From contig CM060195.1 of assembly GCA_030549335.1 (NCBI GenBank), positions 24,122,874 to 24,186,873 on the forward strand: a DNA stretch of 64,000 bases. The letters run 5' to 3'. The position numbers were made by a program, and so were the translations under genes. The DNA is from Pontederia crassipes (lineage: Eukaryota; Streptophyta; Magnoliopsida; Commelinales; Pontederiaceae). A model generated the notes under the pieces. It worked only from the letters and a program-made list of their open reading frames with translations, did no database searches and was not told the origin of the DNA. Below are positions 24,121 to 37,133 of the stretch, piece after piece; positions within the stretch are counted from its first letter, which is position 1, and every line of letters begins with the position of its first letter.

Positions 24121-25466
24121 ATATATGCAAATGCAAACAGATTTCGATGCATGATTCATCACATAATAAACATCTCTTGAATATCAGAAGATGAATCATA
24201 TCAAATACCATTTCAAAAGGAACAAGATTGCACTCATCGTGATCCATTCAAATCATATCACATATACTTTTCAAATGTGCAATCATATAATCATTCAGAT
24301 ATACATTTCATAATTGCATTTCTCGAAATCAATTCATAGAATTTCAAAACATATTCAATACATATAATAATCGATGCTACACCAAATTCAAAAGAGGTGA
24401 AAACATAGAGTAAGAGAAATCAACTATCTATAAAGGCTAACAAAATGTTTTCCTTTCCCTTTTCAGTACTTTATTCTACTCCTATAATAATAAAGTAAGA
24501 AACACATTACTACTATGATATGAGCACAAGCCTATCACACATGAAAAATAATTAATTGCAAAGGTATATGAACCTTAAGTATTTACTCTTATAACTTAAG
24601 TAATTATTTAACATAAGGATTGACCTAGTATTATGATAGATTGTACACATAGTAAAGAAAATCCATATCTTCTGGTATACATAACTAAATGGCATCAATC
24701 AAATTTTATTTAGTTTCATATTATAGAGACATTAACCTGTAAAAGTTTCAAATCTTATTACATTATGGTTTGTTCTCATGAAAATCAACATCCAGCCTAA
24801 CTTTTATGTTATTTCTATGTTCTGACAGACTGAGTAACCTTACTTTTATGATTTATATAAAATAATAACCATTCCCTATTCTAGTTCTTTTAATTTTACC
24901 AAATAGTAGACATCCTATGGTGTAACTCATAAAATTACTTAAATTTATATCTATTTGTACTGAGCACAATAAATATAACCAATACTAGCATAATCTATCC
25001 TAAGTTCTCTCCTGACGAACTGAGTAAGTTCGGTAAATTATTTATAACTTTCTCTACACATAGCATTTTCTAATGATTCTAATTGTCAATGAAACCTAAC
25101 ATCAATACACCTTAAATTATCAAATAATTACACGACGTACTAGATTTAATACATAATTTACAAATTTGGAAAACAATTTTGGCGGACAGAGTGATAGTAC
25201 CTTAAAGATAAGAGCATAAATTTATTTACGAAAATCATATTAACTTGATTTCAAAGATCAATGAAAGTAGACTCATAGAGGACCAACCAAAATAAATTTC
25301 ATAATTTTTGAATCACTCGAAAGTATGAAATTATGTAGCTAAAGATTCGGAAACCAATTGAACATGGCTAGGGTTAATCTTACCCATGAACAACATGAGT
25401 TTTGCCCCATATTCAAGTAAAATCCGAAAATGAATGAGATGGAAGAGGTTCATAGAAACCCTAATT

Positions 25467-26748
25467 TTTTTTTCGGTGAATAAAAGAGGCAAAGGCCTAG
25501 TGTTACAACATGTTAACAAGTATTGGGTACAATGACCCCATAAACATCTCCAAATAGGAATCGACTTAGACTTTGCGGTGGTAGATTAAGCTCATGTTCA
25601 TGATGAAGGACACATAACACAAGCTACGCGAGTCAGTCAGCGCAATAATTTACCTCTCTCATGACATGGCTAAGCTTTGTATCCCTTTTAGCTTCGCCAA
25701 GAATGTTCATCACTAGATTGGAGAGATGTGGGCTTATTTGGTTGGGGTTGGTAAGCACCTCCACTGTTTGTGCTGAATCTGATTCTATAATAATTCTTGT
25801 GAACCCTTTCTACTTCACAAACTAGAGGCCGAGCAAAATTGCTTGGAGCTCAGCCTCGAGAGGTGAAAGAGCGTTGGATGAACTTATCATACCAGCCACC
25901 CAGGAACCCCATGGATCCCATAGGATGATACATATTCCTGCTTTTGTTGTGCCATCAAGTGGTGCTCCAAGACTAGCATCAATGTTGCATTTGATCCAAT
26001 CCTGTTGGGGAAGTGCCTAGTGACTTGGACTCACAGACTTGTTGGTCTATGACATAGATGCGACAAAACGACTAGCTAGTTCAATGTTTTTAGTAGCTCT
26101 TTGTATGTGGAGTGTCTTGTTTTGTGGGGATGTAAAGTTTTCTTCGAGTATTGTACTGCAATGCCACTTCCAAATCCACCAGCAAGCAGATCCAAATATG
26201 GTGGTCCAAGATATGTCCCCTTGATCATGCGTGGATGATTGCATATTTGATTGAATCCATTGTTTGAGTGAGGAGGACATGAAAGCATCAGATCTGTGTA
26301 CTGGAGGAGCGAGGTCATTCCATACTTCACGTGCGAGGGTGCAATCTCTAAGGACATGCAGGGCTGACTCCATTATTTCAGGACAATTTGGGGAGTTCCC
26401 AGATATTGATAGCGACCTTTGATACCTCTGTTCATTTGTGAGGATCTTGTTATGGGCAGCTTGCCATAAGAAGTGTCTTATTCGTTGAGGCCCGTTTCAC
26501 CGCCATATACATCTCCATATCGGATCTCTATCCTGCCAATGACTCATCATGATTACTTGATAAGCAGAGCGCACATTTTATCTTCCAGAGCTTTCAAGGG
26601 GCCAATAAGGACGATCTTGGCATGCATCATTCTTTGGTGGTTGGATTGCCGCTAGTTTGTTAATTTCTTGTGTTCTCAACAGATTATTTAGGACTCCCTA
26701 GTTCCAAGCTCCATTTGATGTCACCATGTCAGAGACAGTTGTCTCAGT
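25467..26748 (-). mobile_element. 5'-truncated LINE (L1-type) with 16-bp target duplication
   Basis: The insertion is bounded by CATAGAAACCCTAATT at 25451-25466 and 26749-26764. On the minus strand it ends in an A-run (plus-strand T-run at 25465-25473). The coding remains are the C-terminal part of ORF2: a zinc-knuckle-like zf-RVT region (SALHVLRDCTLAREVW, 26310-26370; CWWIWKWHCSTILEE, 26150-26200), then an RNase H domain (WIKCNIDASLGAPLDG, about 25960-26005; ESDSAQTVEVL, about 25770). Stops and frameshifts are present. The 5' truncation, tail and long target duplication are the usual marks of target-primed reverse transcription. Confidence 0.9.
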
Positions 26749-27497
26749 CATAGAAACCCTAATTAGAAAGGTATGCAATTAAAATTAAAATAAAGTGAAG
26801 TATCAACTCACCACAATCCAAAACCCTAATTTCGTCTTCTCTTTCTCAAATTTCCTTCAACATGTAGTAAGGTTTCTTCTACCTTTGCTATTCGACCAAG
26901 GGTGGTGAAAGGGGCAGAAAGTGGTGGTAAAAGGTAGAAGGTCAAGGATAAGAAGGCAAAGGAAAACTGACTTATTAAGTCGGCCAAAATGTGGGAGCAA
27001 ATTGCTCTTAATATTTGGCTTATTTACATCTAAGGTCATTTAAGTAAATGGTTTTGTATATTACATTTATTTATTTACTTAAAACATTACATGTAAATAA
27101 GGAACTACCCCCCATTTGGATTCAAATAAAATATTTAGAAAAATAAATAACTAAGGAATCAAAATCTAATTTTTTGTCCGAAGAACAAAAATTGCGATTT
27201 CACATATTTTTTGATTTTGTGTCTACGTTTTACCTAACTCACACATCTCCTAAAAATTCTTAAAAATCACTTTTAGAATTCTTTCATATATAGGAACAAT
27301 TACCGGGACTTTAATTTTTCAAATTTTTAATTTTCCAAAAATCACATTTTCATGCCTTAAGTAAATTTCCATCGTTTCTCACTTTAGTTGACATTGAAAT
27401 GTAAGTCTTAACATCACATTCATAGATCTTATCAATAAGATAATATAGCATCACATTCATACATATAATCATGCATGGTTAACTTAGGGATATTACA

Positions 27498-27985
27498 TTC
27501 TACCCCCCTTAAAAAAATTTCGTCCTCGAAATTCAACGTACCTTAATGACCAAACAAATATGGATATTGCTCAGGCATATCTTGCTCAGTCTCCCATGTG
27601 GCTTCCTGAACATTATGATGTTGCCACAATACCTTCACCAAAAGAATCCTTTTAGATCGGAGCACTTGTTCCTTTCGATCCAAAATACGTATCGATTGTT
27701 CGTTATATGACATGTCTCCCTTCTAGTCAATGGGCTCATATTCGATAACATGTGATGGATCTGGTTCATATTTTCATAACATTGATACATGAAATACATT
27801 ATGCACATTTTTTAAACGAGGAGGTAGGGCCAAACGATAAGCAACCGATCCAACTCGCTCGAGTATTTCAAATGGTCCGATGTATCGCGGGCTTAACTTT
27901 CATTTCTTTGCGAACCTTGTGACACCTTTTGATGGTAATGCCTTTAAGAATACATGATCTCCTTCAATCTTCTCAAGCGCCTGAC
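27498..27985 (-). pseudogene. Tekay-type pol 3' end (integrase tail and chromodomain)
   Basis: Minus strand: [15 protein letters not shown] and [23 protein letters not shown], the C-terminal integrase region (about 27750-27900). Then SIRILDRKEQVL and KVLWQHHNVQEATWE, the chromodomain-like tail of Del/Tekay elements (about 27580-27690), and NFEDEIFLRG before the LTR. Internal stops (after KK at 27899, after HVSML, and before GDMSYNEQ) make it inactive. It is cut at about 27985, where GC-rich DNA starts. The upstream integrase core is missing. Confidence 0.85.
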
Positions 27986-28290
27986 CATCCTCCCCACGCG
28001 CCTGCCCTCCGCCCGACAACGCCCCCCACAATGCTCCGCTAGCCGTGCCCGCCACTATCCCGAGGATCATGCCTCCCGCTGCCGCCGGACAGTGCCCCTC
28101 TCCCCGCCGCCGCCTGACAGCCCTCCAACAACCCCCTGCGGCCTGCCGCCGCCGCAAGGATCATGCCTCCCGCTGCCGCCGGACAGCGTCCCCCTCCACG
28201 CCGCTGCGTGACAGCGCCCCCAACAACCCCTCGCTCGCAGCGCCCGCCGCCGCCACGAGGATCATGCCTCCCACTTCCTGCTCCTCCAGT
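27986..28290. repeat. GC-rich tandem repeat (three units of about 100 bp)
   Basis: The phrase AGGATCATGCCTCCCGCTG recurs near 28063, 28157 and 28259 within CCGCCGCC-rich DNA. Three overlapping open frames here reflect composition only. The phrase GACAACGCCCCCCACA links it to 21080-21097 in the CACTA interior. Confidence 0.8.
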
Positions 28291-29152
28291 TTTGTATATA
28301 TTTCGTTCAATCTTTCTCAGTCAAATTAGAGAAGGTAGAAACATAATTCCACAATCTCATTCGCATGCCTGTAAACACAAATTTCAAAATTTTATTTGTT
28401 AACAAGATAAATTGACAGGGACACGTCAGTACAAAAAATGACACTTGAACATGGAAGGATACCAAAAAAATTAGGCTATAAATTGCAGAAAATGGGTTTT
28501 TAACAGTTTGCCACCTGTTAAAATCCTTTCATTTCTTCATACGTGAAAAGATGCATCTATTCTTTGACAATGTGGCACAGGTTATTGAATTGTTTTGTTC
28601 AATTTCTTTTGTTCTTTAGACTTATTTGGAAGGAGTTAATGTGTTATAATATTAAAATAATGTTAGAAACTTATAATACTGATTTCATTTTCTTAACACT
28701 TCCTAAAAAGAATCTCGTGGCTCAGCAACTTTGTTGCTGCTTTGAGAACAGACATATGTCTGTCATGCTAATAGCGCCTAATCACACACCCCTGCCATGT
28801 TGATGTGTTGCTTGTTTTATTTTCTTCTAGTGTTTCTGTTAATTAATTAGCACAATAACTTGTGCTGTAAGTCACAATGCACTGTGACCTAGGTATAAGT
28901 AGTTTTCGAAATTATTTGGTGCATGTAAAACTACCTCATGCATCTACAATAAAACCTTGAGAATTGCAGGTTATTGAATTCTGTAATGGTTTCTGTCCCT
29001 GCAAACTGTAGTCATCCTTTTCCCTCTTTAAAAAAAAAGTTCCTGGTGTGGCTTTCAGTGTTTTTCGTTCTTTTTTGTGAAGTATTTTCCAATGAAATCG
29101 CCTACTCACTTATTAGGTTTTTTTGACTATTTTTGTTATTATTTCTATTACA
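28291..29152. other. AT-rich lead-in to CHD1 pseudogene
   Basis: No upstream CHD1 exon was recognised here. Composition (T-rich) fits plant intron sequence. Confidence 0.4.
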
Positions 29153-30603
29153 GGGCCCTTCTCCATTTCCTTGATCTGTGAAATTTAGTAACAAGGACTA
29201 CTTTGTTGAGAAATACAAAAATCTGAATTCCTTCAATGAAATTGAGGTATAATTGTTCTTCATCCTCAATAATTGTGATTTTGGATTTGTTTGAAATGCC
29301 GTGAAACTATTTTTGGTTTTATCTTTTAGCTCGCTAATTTACACATGGAGTTGAGACCACATATTCTTCGAAGAGTAATAAAGGATGTGGAGAAGTCCTT
29401 ACCTCCTAAGATTGAACGTATACTTCAAGTGGAGATGTCTCCTCTTCAGAAACAGTAAGGAATTTTCACTTTGGTCACTCAAATATACATTGTTGGAAGA
29501 ACTGATATACATTACATTGTTCTATTCTGTTAGGTACTACAAGTGGATACTGGAGCATAATTTTCAAAATCTGAACAAGGGAGTTCGTGGGAACCAGGTA
29601 TTTGTTTTTTCAAACCTGGATATGATTAAATCTTATTTCAGTTAGAATTGTGTTTTGTGCATATGCAATCTGCTTCTTGTATCTACCTATTTTTTCTTTG
29701 CGATCTTATTTTTTGGGTACTTTTTTCATTAACTTTTTTAAAGAATTAAACTTCATCTTTCTACTTTACATTCCTTCTTGAAGTTATTCAAAACCATAAC
29801 GCTTGATAATAGGGCTAGTTACTAATTGCCCTTAAATAAAGTGCCTCTTGAATTGATTTACAGAAAAGGTAGACTTTGAAGAATGACAATGATGCACTGA
29901 AGAGTCATTTGTTTGAATATTCATGCAGGTTTCACTCTTAAACATTGTTGTTGAATTGAAGAAATGTTGCAACCATCCTTTTTTGTTTGAGAGTGCTGAC
30001 CATGGCTATGGTGGAGATACAAGAACGAGCGATAGTAGTAAAGTTGAACGCATGGTTATGAGCAGCGGAAAGCTAGTAATCCTTGACAAATTGCTGGTTA
30101 GGCTGTGAGAGACAAAGCATCGCGTGCTTATATTCTCTCAGGTTGCTCTTTTCCTTGTTGTTTAACTTTTATGTCCTTTTCTTGCAGTTTTAACTTGTAC
30201 AAAGGGAAGGTTCTTTATGCTCAAACTTGTCTCTTTGTATTGTCTTAAGATTAGCTGTGCTGAAACTATGACATGTCCCACCATAGTAGTTTCCTTGGGA
30301 AATGTAAAGCCCCATAGTATTTTTTACTTTGGGCTTTCAAGAACTTTTTTACATTTCCTCTGTTATCTTTTTTCTCTTGCCAGTAATGGTACATGAAACA
30401 TCATCCTTACACTAAAATCAGAAGTCGATCTTTGTAGCAGTGATACCAGGTGGCGCAGTCTTGTTTAGTCACAGTTCAACATATTGTTAACTTTACAACC
30501 AATTCCAATTTACAAACAAATTAATAAGTTTGAGTTTCTTGCAAGACCGAACTTGTGAGTTACTTAAGTTGTACAACTATTCTCGTTATATTTTATTTCT
30601 CTA

Positions 30604-31020
30604 AGGCCGTGTATGGTTGCTGAATAAGGGAATAAGACAAGGAATACATGCTTATTCCGATGAATATCGTCAAACATATAGAAGAATATTCTTAAACCAA
30701 TGAAAATGCGTTATGAACCCACCTTGTAAATTTTTTATTCTATCGAAATAAAGGAATACATATATTCTTTTCATCTTTTACCATTTCTTTTATTTTTTAT
30801 AATTTAACCATATATTGTATTATTATTTTTTATATTAATACTAATAATTAAATGTCAAGCATTTATAATAAAATATTTTAATTACAAAATATAGCATATT
30901 TAAAATTTATTCTTGTTGAACCAAACCAAAGGCAGAATAAGAATACGAGAAAAATATTATATTTTTTTGAATAAAATTTCTTATTCTCTAAAACATATTC
31001 TTCATTCAAACGGCACCTAT
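30604..31020. repeat. MITE-like element in CHD1 intron
   Basis: An AT-rich insert starting AAGGCCGTGTATGGTTGC and ending CATTCAAACGGCACCTA, with imperfect inverted ends of the GGCCGTGTTTGG type common in plant hAT/PIF MITEs. It lies inside the long intron after 30141. Target duplication is unclear. Confidence 0.5.
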
Positions 31021-33534
31021 GTAAGAAATGTGTAACAAAATATGCTTTTCTCCCCAAAGAAAAGAAAATGCTTTTATTTATTTTTGTTCTTCTGCGAACC
31101 TCATATTTCCCAAGTTTATTTATATCTATTATATTGTCTTTGCCCTCTAGAACGTCACCAAGTCTTTCCTTTCGGTAGCACAAATTTGCATCCTAGCAAT
31201 ATATCTTATATTTTGGGAAAATAACCTGATATATTGAAGATGTTACTATAAAACTTGATATGGTACTATTTTATCTAGGAACCTCATGACTCCTTGATTT
31301 TCTGGATATGCTCTTTGTAGATAAGTATTTTGTAACACCATTTGTCTCCGTCTTACAATTGAATTGAATGACTTTGCTGTAGTCCAATATTTGTATCTTC
31401 CAGTTGACATGTATGGTGTAATTCCATGCTTGAATAGTCAATTAACGGTTGTAGTTATGAAACATTGGGAAATTGCACCTTGCGTATATTTTTTCTAAAT
31501 AAAAGCCATAACATCTTAGAAAGCATCTTTTAGTTCTAAAACATCTTACTTCTTCTGGCTTGTTTGTAGTCACTGATGGCATCATGGTCCATTATTTTTT
31601 TGTGCATATGCATTCTTATTACGTTTGTTGTTTTTTCATCTAAACATCAGACAACGATTTTAGTGCTAGCTGGCACTTATGAACCATGGTCATGTCTTTT
31701 GAATCTGCAATTTTGTTGTTATGGCATGGTTCATAGCGGAATTAGAAACTCTTGCCACCCTTAATTGGGCATTTATCACACAATGTCGAACTATCTGAGT
31801 TCAAGCAGTTTGATCTGAAGATGAATATCTATGTATAATCCTTTATGATACAAGTTTTTTTCCATGTCCTAATTCTGTTGCAAATTATTTATTTCATGTA
31901 ATTCAGATACTGAGTTTACTTTTCTGCATGTCAGATCACCACAACAAAAATGAGCTTTTGTAACGTTTACCAAACGTCATCAAAACTTGAATAATGTCAC
32001 CAAAACTAATTCATAACGTATAACAAACGTCACCCCGCAAACGTCATATATATCATGTCATAAAAAGGTCTTTGTCACGTTCATTTAATAGCCATCACCA
32101 AAGCATCAACCGTCACTAAAGCTTGACCCTTTAATAACATTTAAACATCACAAATTCTTCAACTTTAGTGACGTTTAAACGTCCCTGTAGATCAATTATC
32201 TTATATTGAAACGTCACAAAAAGTTGTCATTAGTGATGTTTAAATGTCTAAGACATCTAAATGTCACTGAAACTTATTTTTAGTGATTAAAAATGTTATA
32301 GAAAAAATATTGATAGAATTTTTTTAGTGGCGTTCAGACATCATTGAAAAATATTTTTAAATCACTTTACGCCATCATAGATTATTAATTGCATAATCAA
32401 CTAATGATTAATTAATAATATCACCATGGTCTATCATTAATAACTATTCATTTCATTAAAATAGATGGAACTTAATATCGAATTAGTAAGGCAAAAAAAG
32501 AAACATTATAGTTGAACATTCCCAATAGCATTTCAATCCAATACACCAATCAAACTTATCCAGTGAAGCTCATTAGACAAATCATTCCTAAATTATATTA
32601 AAAGAATACCAAAAGTATAAAATATCTAATCCATTACAACCCATGTTTCACTTGCCCAATTAAGCATAGATAAAATAAAAAATTACGAAGGATTCAATTC
32701 ATTGCACCCATAACAACCTGCACTTCCCTGCCAATTTAGCATAGCTAAAATTGTCAAATTGCCATCAACATTAAGCCACCAACTTCCCCTAGAATGTGTA
32801 TTAACTCTTCATTTGGCATTCCACTCCTCTTCAGAGTTCAATCCCTGTAAAAGCACATGCAATCCATTATCAGACATTGTTATACAACTCTGCATTACTT
32901 ACTAGAAACTAATAGTTTAATTAGACATATAAGATATGCATGCAGAGCTTGCTTTATCTTTAACCAATGGCAGTGTCCCACTCTCCGCTCTTCAAACACT
33001 AGAGCACAAATCTCTTCTTTCTAAATACCTAATCACAAATCTCTACATGTTAAGGTTTGTTGTTCCTAAGATCAGCAAGGTTAGCACTTACCGCTTTACT
33101 GTTAAGTGTTAACTAAATTTGTTCATCGACGTATTGGTTCAGTGAACAAAAGTGTTCAGTCCTCCAAACTAATTTAACCAGTGCTTTAGGTATAAATGAA
33201 GTAATCATTGATAAATCTCCTTTGAACTCTCATCCACATACAACATTGATGGGTTTCTGATACAATTCTCCAGTTGCATGATCCAATCAAGTTTTTGTAG
33301 AAGCGATTGATTCAATGCAATGCTTACATTTTGCAATCACCGGTGGCTTTCCGATATTTTATCTGTCATTAAAATAATTAGTGTTGATTCCAAAATTTAC
33401 CTTCTTTCACATCTCTGATGCTATATGTGTTAATTATGTAATTTTCAAGGACATGCCAAGTTCTGCTTCACCACTTTTTTCCTCTTCTTCAGGATGAACG
33501 GGATATTGACTGTTGAACTTGGTTTTTTACTTAC

Positions 33535-33846
33535 TGTTTCTCCAGAAAAAGACCACTATGGCTGCGACTTGTTTGGAGTTGCATTCTGTTTTCATTAACT
33601 TTGTCCTGAAAGATCTTGTCCGGTAGACCAACTTGTTGTGAGGTAAAAGAATGATTGCCCAGGACAGGGACCCTTTTGCTGAAAGCTTTATCCACTTGAA
33701 AGGCTACTTCATTCACTTTTTTTTCCAGTGACATTCTACTTGTAAATGAAATTAAAATGCCGTATGAAAAAGGAATTGAAATATCTTGGAAAGCTTTAAG
33801 GTTTTTTTTCGAAAAATCCAAACCTCCAACTTGGCTTAGATATATT
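33535..33846 (-). pseudogene. Candidate captured exon, gene not recognised
   Basis: A minus-strand frame stays open from the bHLH exon region to 33531. Its last part (GLDFSKKNLKAFQDIS ... SHSGLFLEK) looks coding in composition. At 33534-33535 it meets a perfect donor, GAAACA then GTAAGT, which supports an exon of a second gene captured in opposite orientation to the bHLH exon. I do not recognise the protein. Confidence 0.3.
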
Positions 33847-33906
33847 TCGTTATATGAAGTTCTCAAATTGATCTTCCTGTCCAACTTGATCTTCATGTCA
33901 TTGTAG

Positions 33907-34098
33907 ATGGACAGGGCTTCCATTCTTGGCGATGCTATTGAATACCTGATGGAGCTTCTGCAACGGATCAATGATCTTAATAGTGAGCTTGAGTTGGCGC
34001 CTTCTACCTCTTCATTGCCAGTTTCTACGACAACAAGCTTTCACCCTTTGACTCCAACACCACTGACATTATCAAGCCGTGTGAAGGAGGAGCTCTGC
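33907..34098 (+). pseudogene. ICE1: Captured exon of ICE1/SCRM-type bHLH gene
   Basis: ICE1/SCRM factors control cold response and stomatal fate. The 64 codons start [20 protein letters not shown] (second helix of the HLH) and run through [20 protein letters not shown], a signature of the ICE1/SCRM subfamily. The frame is intact and is preceded by an acceptor-like TTCATTGTAG, where I recall an intron in this gene family. After KEELC the similarity stops and the frame ends at 34152. The basic DNA-binding region and first helix are absent. It lies inside the CACTA element at 31937-35080 and so is a transposon-captured exon, not a gene. An 81-codon ATG-initiated frame exists, but no evidence of expression can be seen. 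Confidence 0.85.
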
Positions 34099-35078
34099 TT
34101 TCTAATACTTTCTAACATTAATACTTTACTAAGACAAAACATTAATAAATAATTTTAGCAACAATACATAATTCATGACTATGGCTTCTACTTAGAACTA
34201 TGAATGTTTTCATTACTAAGAGCTGTCAAGGGAACTTTCAGAATGTACATTCATCCGAAAAGGAACCACTAATATTTAGCATGCAATCAATCAAAAAATC
34301 AAATAAGAAAAAGTCAAATAAATCCTTTTACCTCTTTTTGGGCATTTCGTCGAGCATGTTGAGAACATGGAGTTGACACACAGGAAGTGGAGGTGAACAA
34401 ATGCATTCTAGGAGGGGTAGAAGATGATAATGCCGATAGGATGAAGTAGAGGCATTGGACGACACAGACAGTGCAGGCCGAGGTCAATGGTCCCAATAGA
34501 TCCAAGGAAGGAAGGAATCAAAGACGAAGCTGATGTTCATCGGTTCCGATTGACGATACAAAGTTGCAAACAAGAGGTCGGCGAAATCAATAAGAACCTT
34601 CCAATTGATCATATCCAAAAAAAATCATCACTGAAAAAGAATAAGGAAAAGGAGATCTAAAGAGGCACCTTCATGCTGCATCGATCGCTGCTTGCCGGAC
34701 GACGAAGGTCTTCCTGAGGATGGCAAAAGTGTGGCGGTGAGTGGTGGCCGGCCGACGACAACATCCGGCGTGCAAGATCTATGCGACGAAGTTGATGGAG
34801 CAAGACGAAGTTGATGGAGCAAGAGAAAAAGCAACAGTTGCAAACTGAAGAGAGAGAAATCAGTGGCAAAGATTAGATGTAAAGCATATTTATTCTGAAA
34901 ATTTTAATCACATTTGATCAGACGGTTAAAATATTTTGCAACTATTGTATACATTTGGAAATTTAAATGTCACTAATACGTGATTTCTAGTGACATTTAT
35001 TCCACGTAATAAAAAGTAATAATATTAGGTGACGTTTACATTTTATTGTAATGTCACCAAAGATGAAAATTGTTGTAG

Positions 35079-35336
<258 letters not shown>

Positions 35337-37031
35337 TAGGACTTTCAGATATAGATTTTTGGTGCTTATTTTTTGCTGAAAGGGTAAAGTGTCAAAACAA
35401 GGTTTTGGTAACCATATCTACGTGTACTAAATGTGGTGTTTGTGGTCGTCATAGTTCATTTTAGGATATTATGTCATAACCAAAGCAATAGATTGTTTTT
35501 TTTTTAGAAGGAAAGCAATAGATTGTTATTTCTTTTGAGACATATAGGTCGGTATTTACATTTCATTTTACCTCTTTGAGGCACACAATTAAATTCTTCT
35601 CTGTTGTTTTCTTACAAATCAACTGTAGGCTATGAGTAGAGCTCATAGGATAGGGCAACAAGAAGTTGTTAACATATATCGATTTGTTACAAGCAAAAGT
35701 GTTGAAGGAGGATATAATGGAACGTGCGAAGAAAAAGATGGTAAATTACTTTTGTCATTTTGATGGGTTTTTTCTGTTGTCTGTATGTTTCATGTACAAC
35801 AGTAACATCTTTTCTGAAACTTTACAAATGATTTCCATAACTCGTTGCTTAATTTTTTTAAAAAAAAATTAACTCCAATGCCCGAAGTTTTCCCAGAACC
35901 TAACATATTGTAGTTCACTGGAGAGATTTTTGTTTGGATTATATTAACAAATTGAAACCAATTCAAATGTTTTTCAAGCCAGTGATTGTAAGACATGCAA
36001 CAAGATCATTTTCTCCTTTCCTCGGTGTTCTCTTTTCTTTCTTTTTTTTTTATGGGAGAAGGGACATGATGACTATGGGAGATTCCACTGTCTTACATAC
36101 TTTTTCTTCATTGTTTTCTCAGGTTAAGAAGTTTGGAAATCCAAGCCAGATTAAGCTCATTGTGGCAAAGGTTGGTGGGACAATCGAGACTGCTCCTCAG
36201 GATGCACAGATTGAGTTATTTAATCTGCTTATTGATGGTTGTAGAGAAGCTGCTAAAGATGGAAATCTGGATATTAAAGTTTGTAGTTCACTTTTGATGT
36301 TCTGCATGACTTCTGTAATGCACAAGTAATTGGTTTATTTTTTGTTTATGATATTGTTTCCAGGGAACTATATTAGATTTCTTTGAGGTGTCTGTTAAGG
36401 CATATGAATTATTGGACTCTGTTGAAGAGCTTCAGCTTTTAGCAAAACGCATTGGACGATACAAAGATCCAGTTTCTCGATTTCGTTTGATAACACAACA
36501 CAAGGTACCCCAATGGTCCAAAAGTTGTGGATGGAATACAGGTGAATACTTTATTTCAATTTTCCTATCTGTTTACAAAAAAAAGTGGCATTATTTTCTT
36601 ATACTTGCATTAGTTGATGATGCACGCTTGCTTCTTGGAATACACTATCATGGATATGGAAATTGGGAAAAGATAAGGTTGGATCCAAGGTTCGGACTCT
36701 CAAAGAAAATTGCTCCTTCAAATCTTGAGGAACGTGAAACTTTTCTTCCTCATGCGCCCAACTTAGATAATCATGTCAGTGCTCTTCTACAGAAAGTATG
36801 CCATTTTATTTATCACTCTAGTGAAAATTTTGGTTACACTTTTAAATAATTGAACTCTCTTCAATGAAATTTAAGATTTGGCTTTATTTCAATTGTTCTG
36901 CAATTTATATAAATAATGATGCCGATGGAATCTAGTGGAAGTGAGAGTGATGTGACACTAATTAATAGATTAGATTAGATTAGATGGAAGTCAATAAACT
37001 GAAGCTTTCAATAAGCCAGTGAAGCAACTTT

Positions 37032-37133
37032 CACGGCTTCACCCTCTATTTTCAAAATTGTAGTCATGTCGTTGGCTTTGGAGGTGAAATAAAGGCAAAG
37101 GATTTGAGAGGAAAAAATTTAAAAAGTGCACTC
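37032..37133 (+). pseudogene. Fragment of CACTA-associated transposase-like gene
   Basis: The frame FQNCSHVVGFGGEIKAKDL then RGKNLKSAL parallels FQTCSRVVGFGGGIKVNDL then RGTNSKSAL in the last exon of the gene at 3908-4237. The match stops where Athila integrase (GATHKTTAKVLQ) begins, inside one open frame, so the junction makes an accidental fusion. Its place just right of the CHD1 pseudogene supports a CACTA origin for that region. Confidence 0.75.

Larger units (their letters stand above)
23177..27497 (-). repeat. Tekay/Del-type LTR, interrupted by a LINE
   Basis: On the minus strand it runs from TGTAATATCCC (27497) to GGGTCGTGACA (23177). The pol end with NFEDEIFLRG lies immediately upstream (27498 on), and the primer site and gag lie immediately downstream. 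Taking out the LINE and one copy of its target duplication leaves about 3.0 kb, normal for this clade. It therefore serves as 3' LTR to the pol on one side and 5' LTR to the gag on the other. A three-unit internal repeat lies at 23851-24120. Confidence 0.8.

Noticed and set aside
25451-25466. Telomere-derived repeat
   Set aside because: A single AAACCCTAA occurs as part of the LINE target duplication; there is no array.
27900-28402. Several open frames in GC-rich DNA
   Set aside because: They come from a 100-bp GC-rich tandem repeat, and the minus frame is only the end of Tekay pol running into it.
33907-34152. A complete bHLH gene
   Set aside because: Only one exon is present; the basic region, first helix and C-terminal domain are absent, and it lies inside a transposon.
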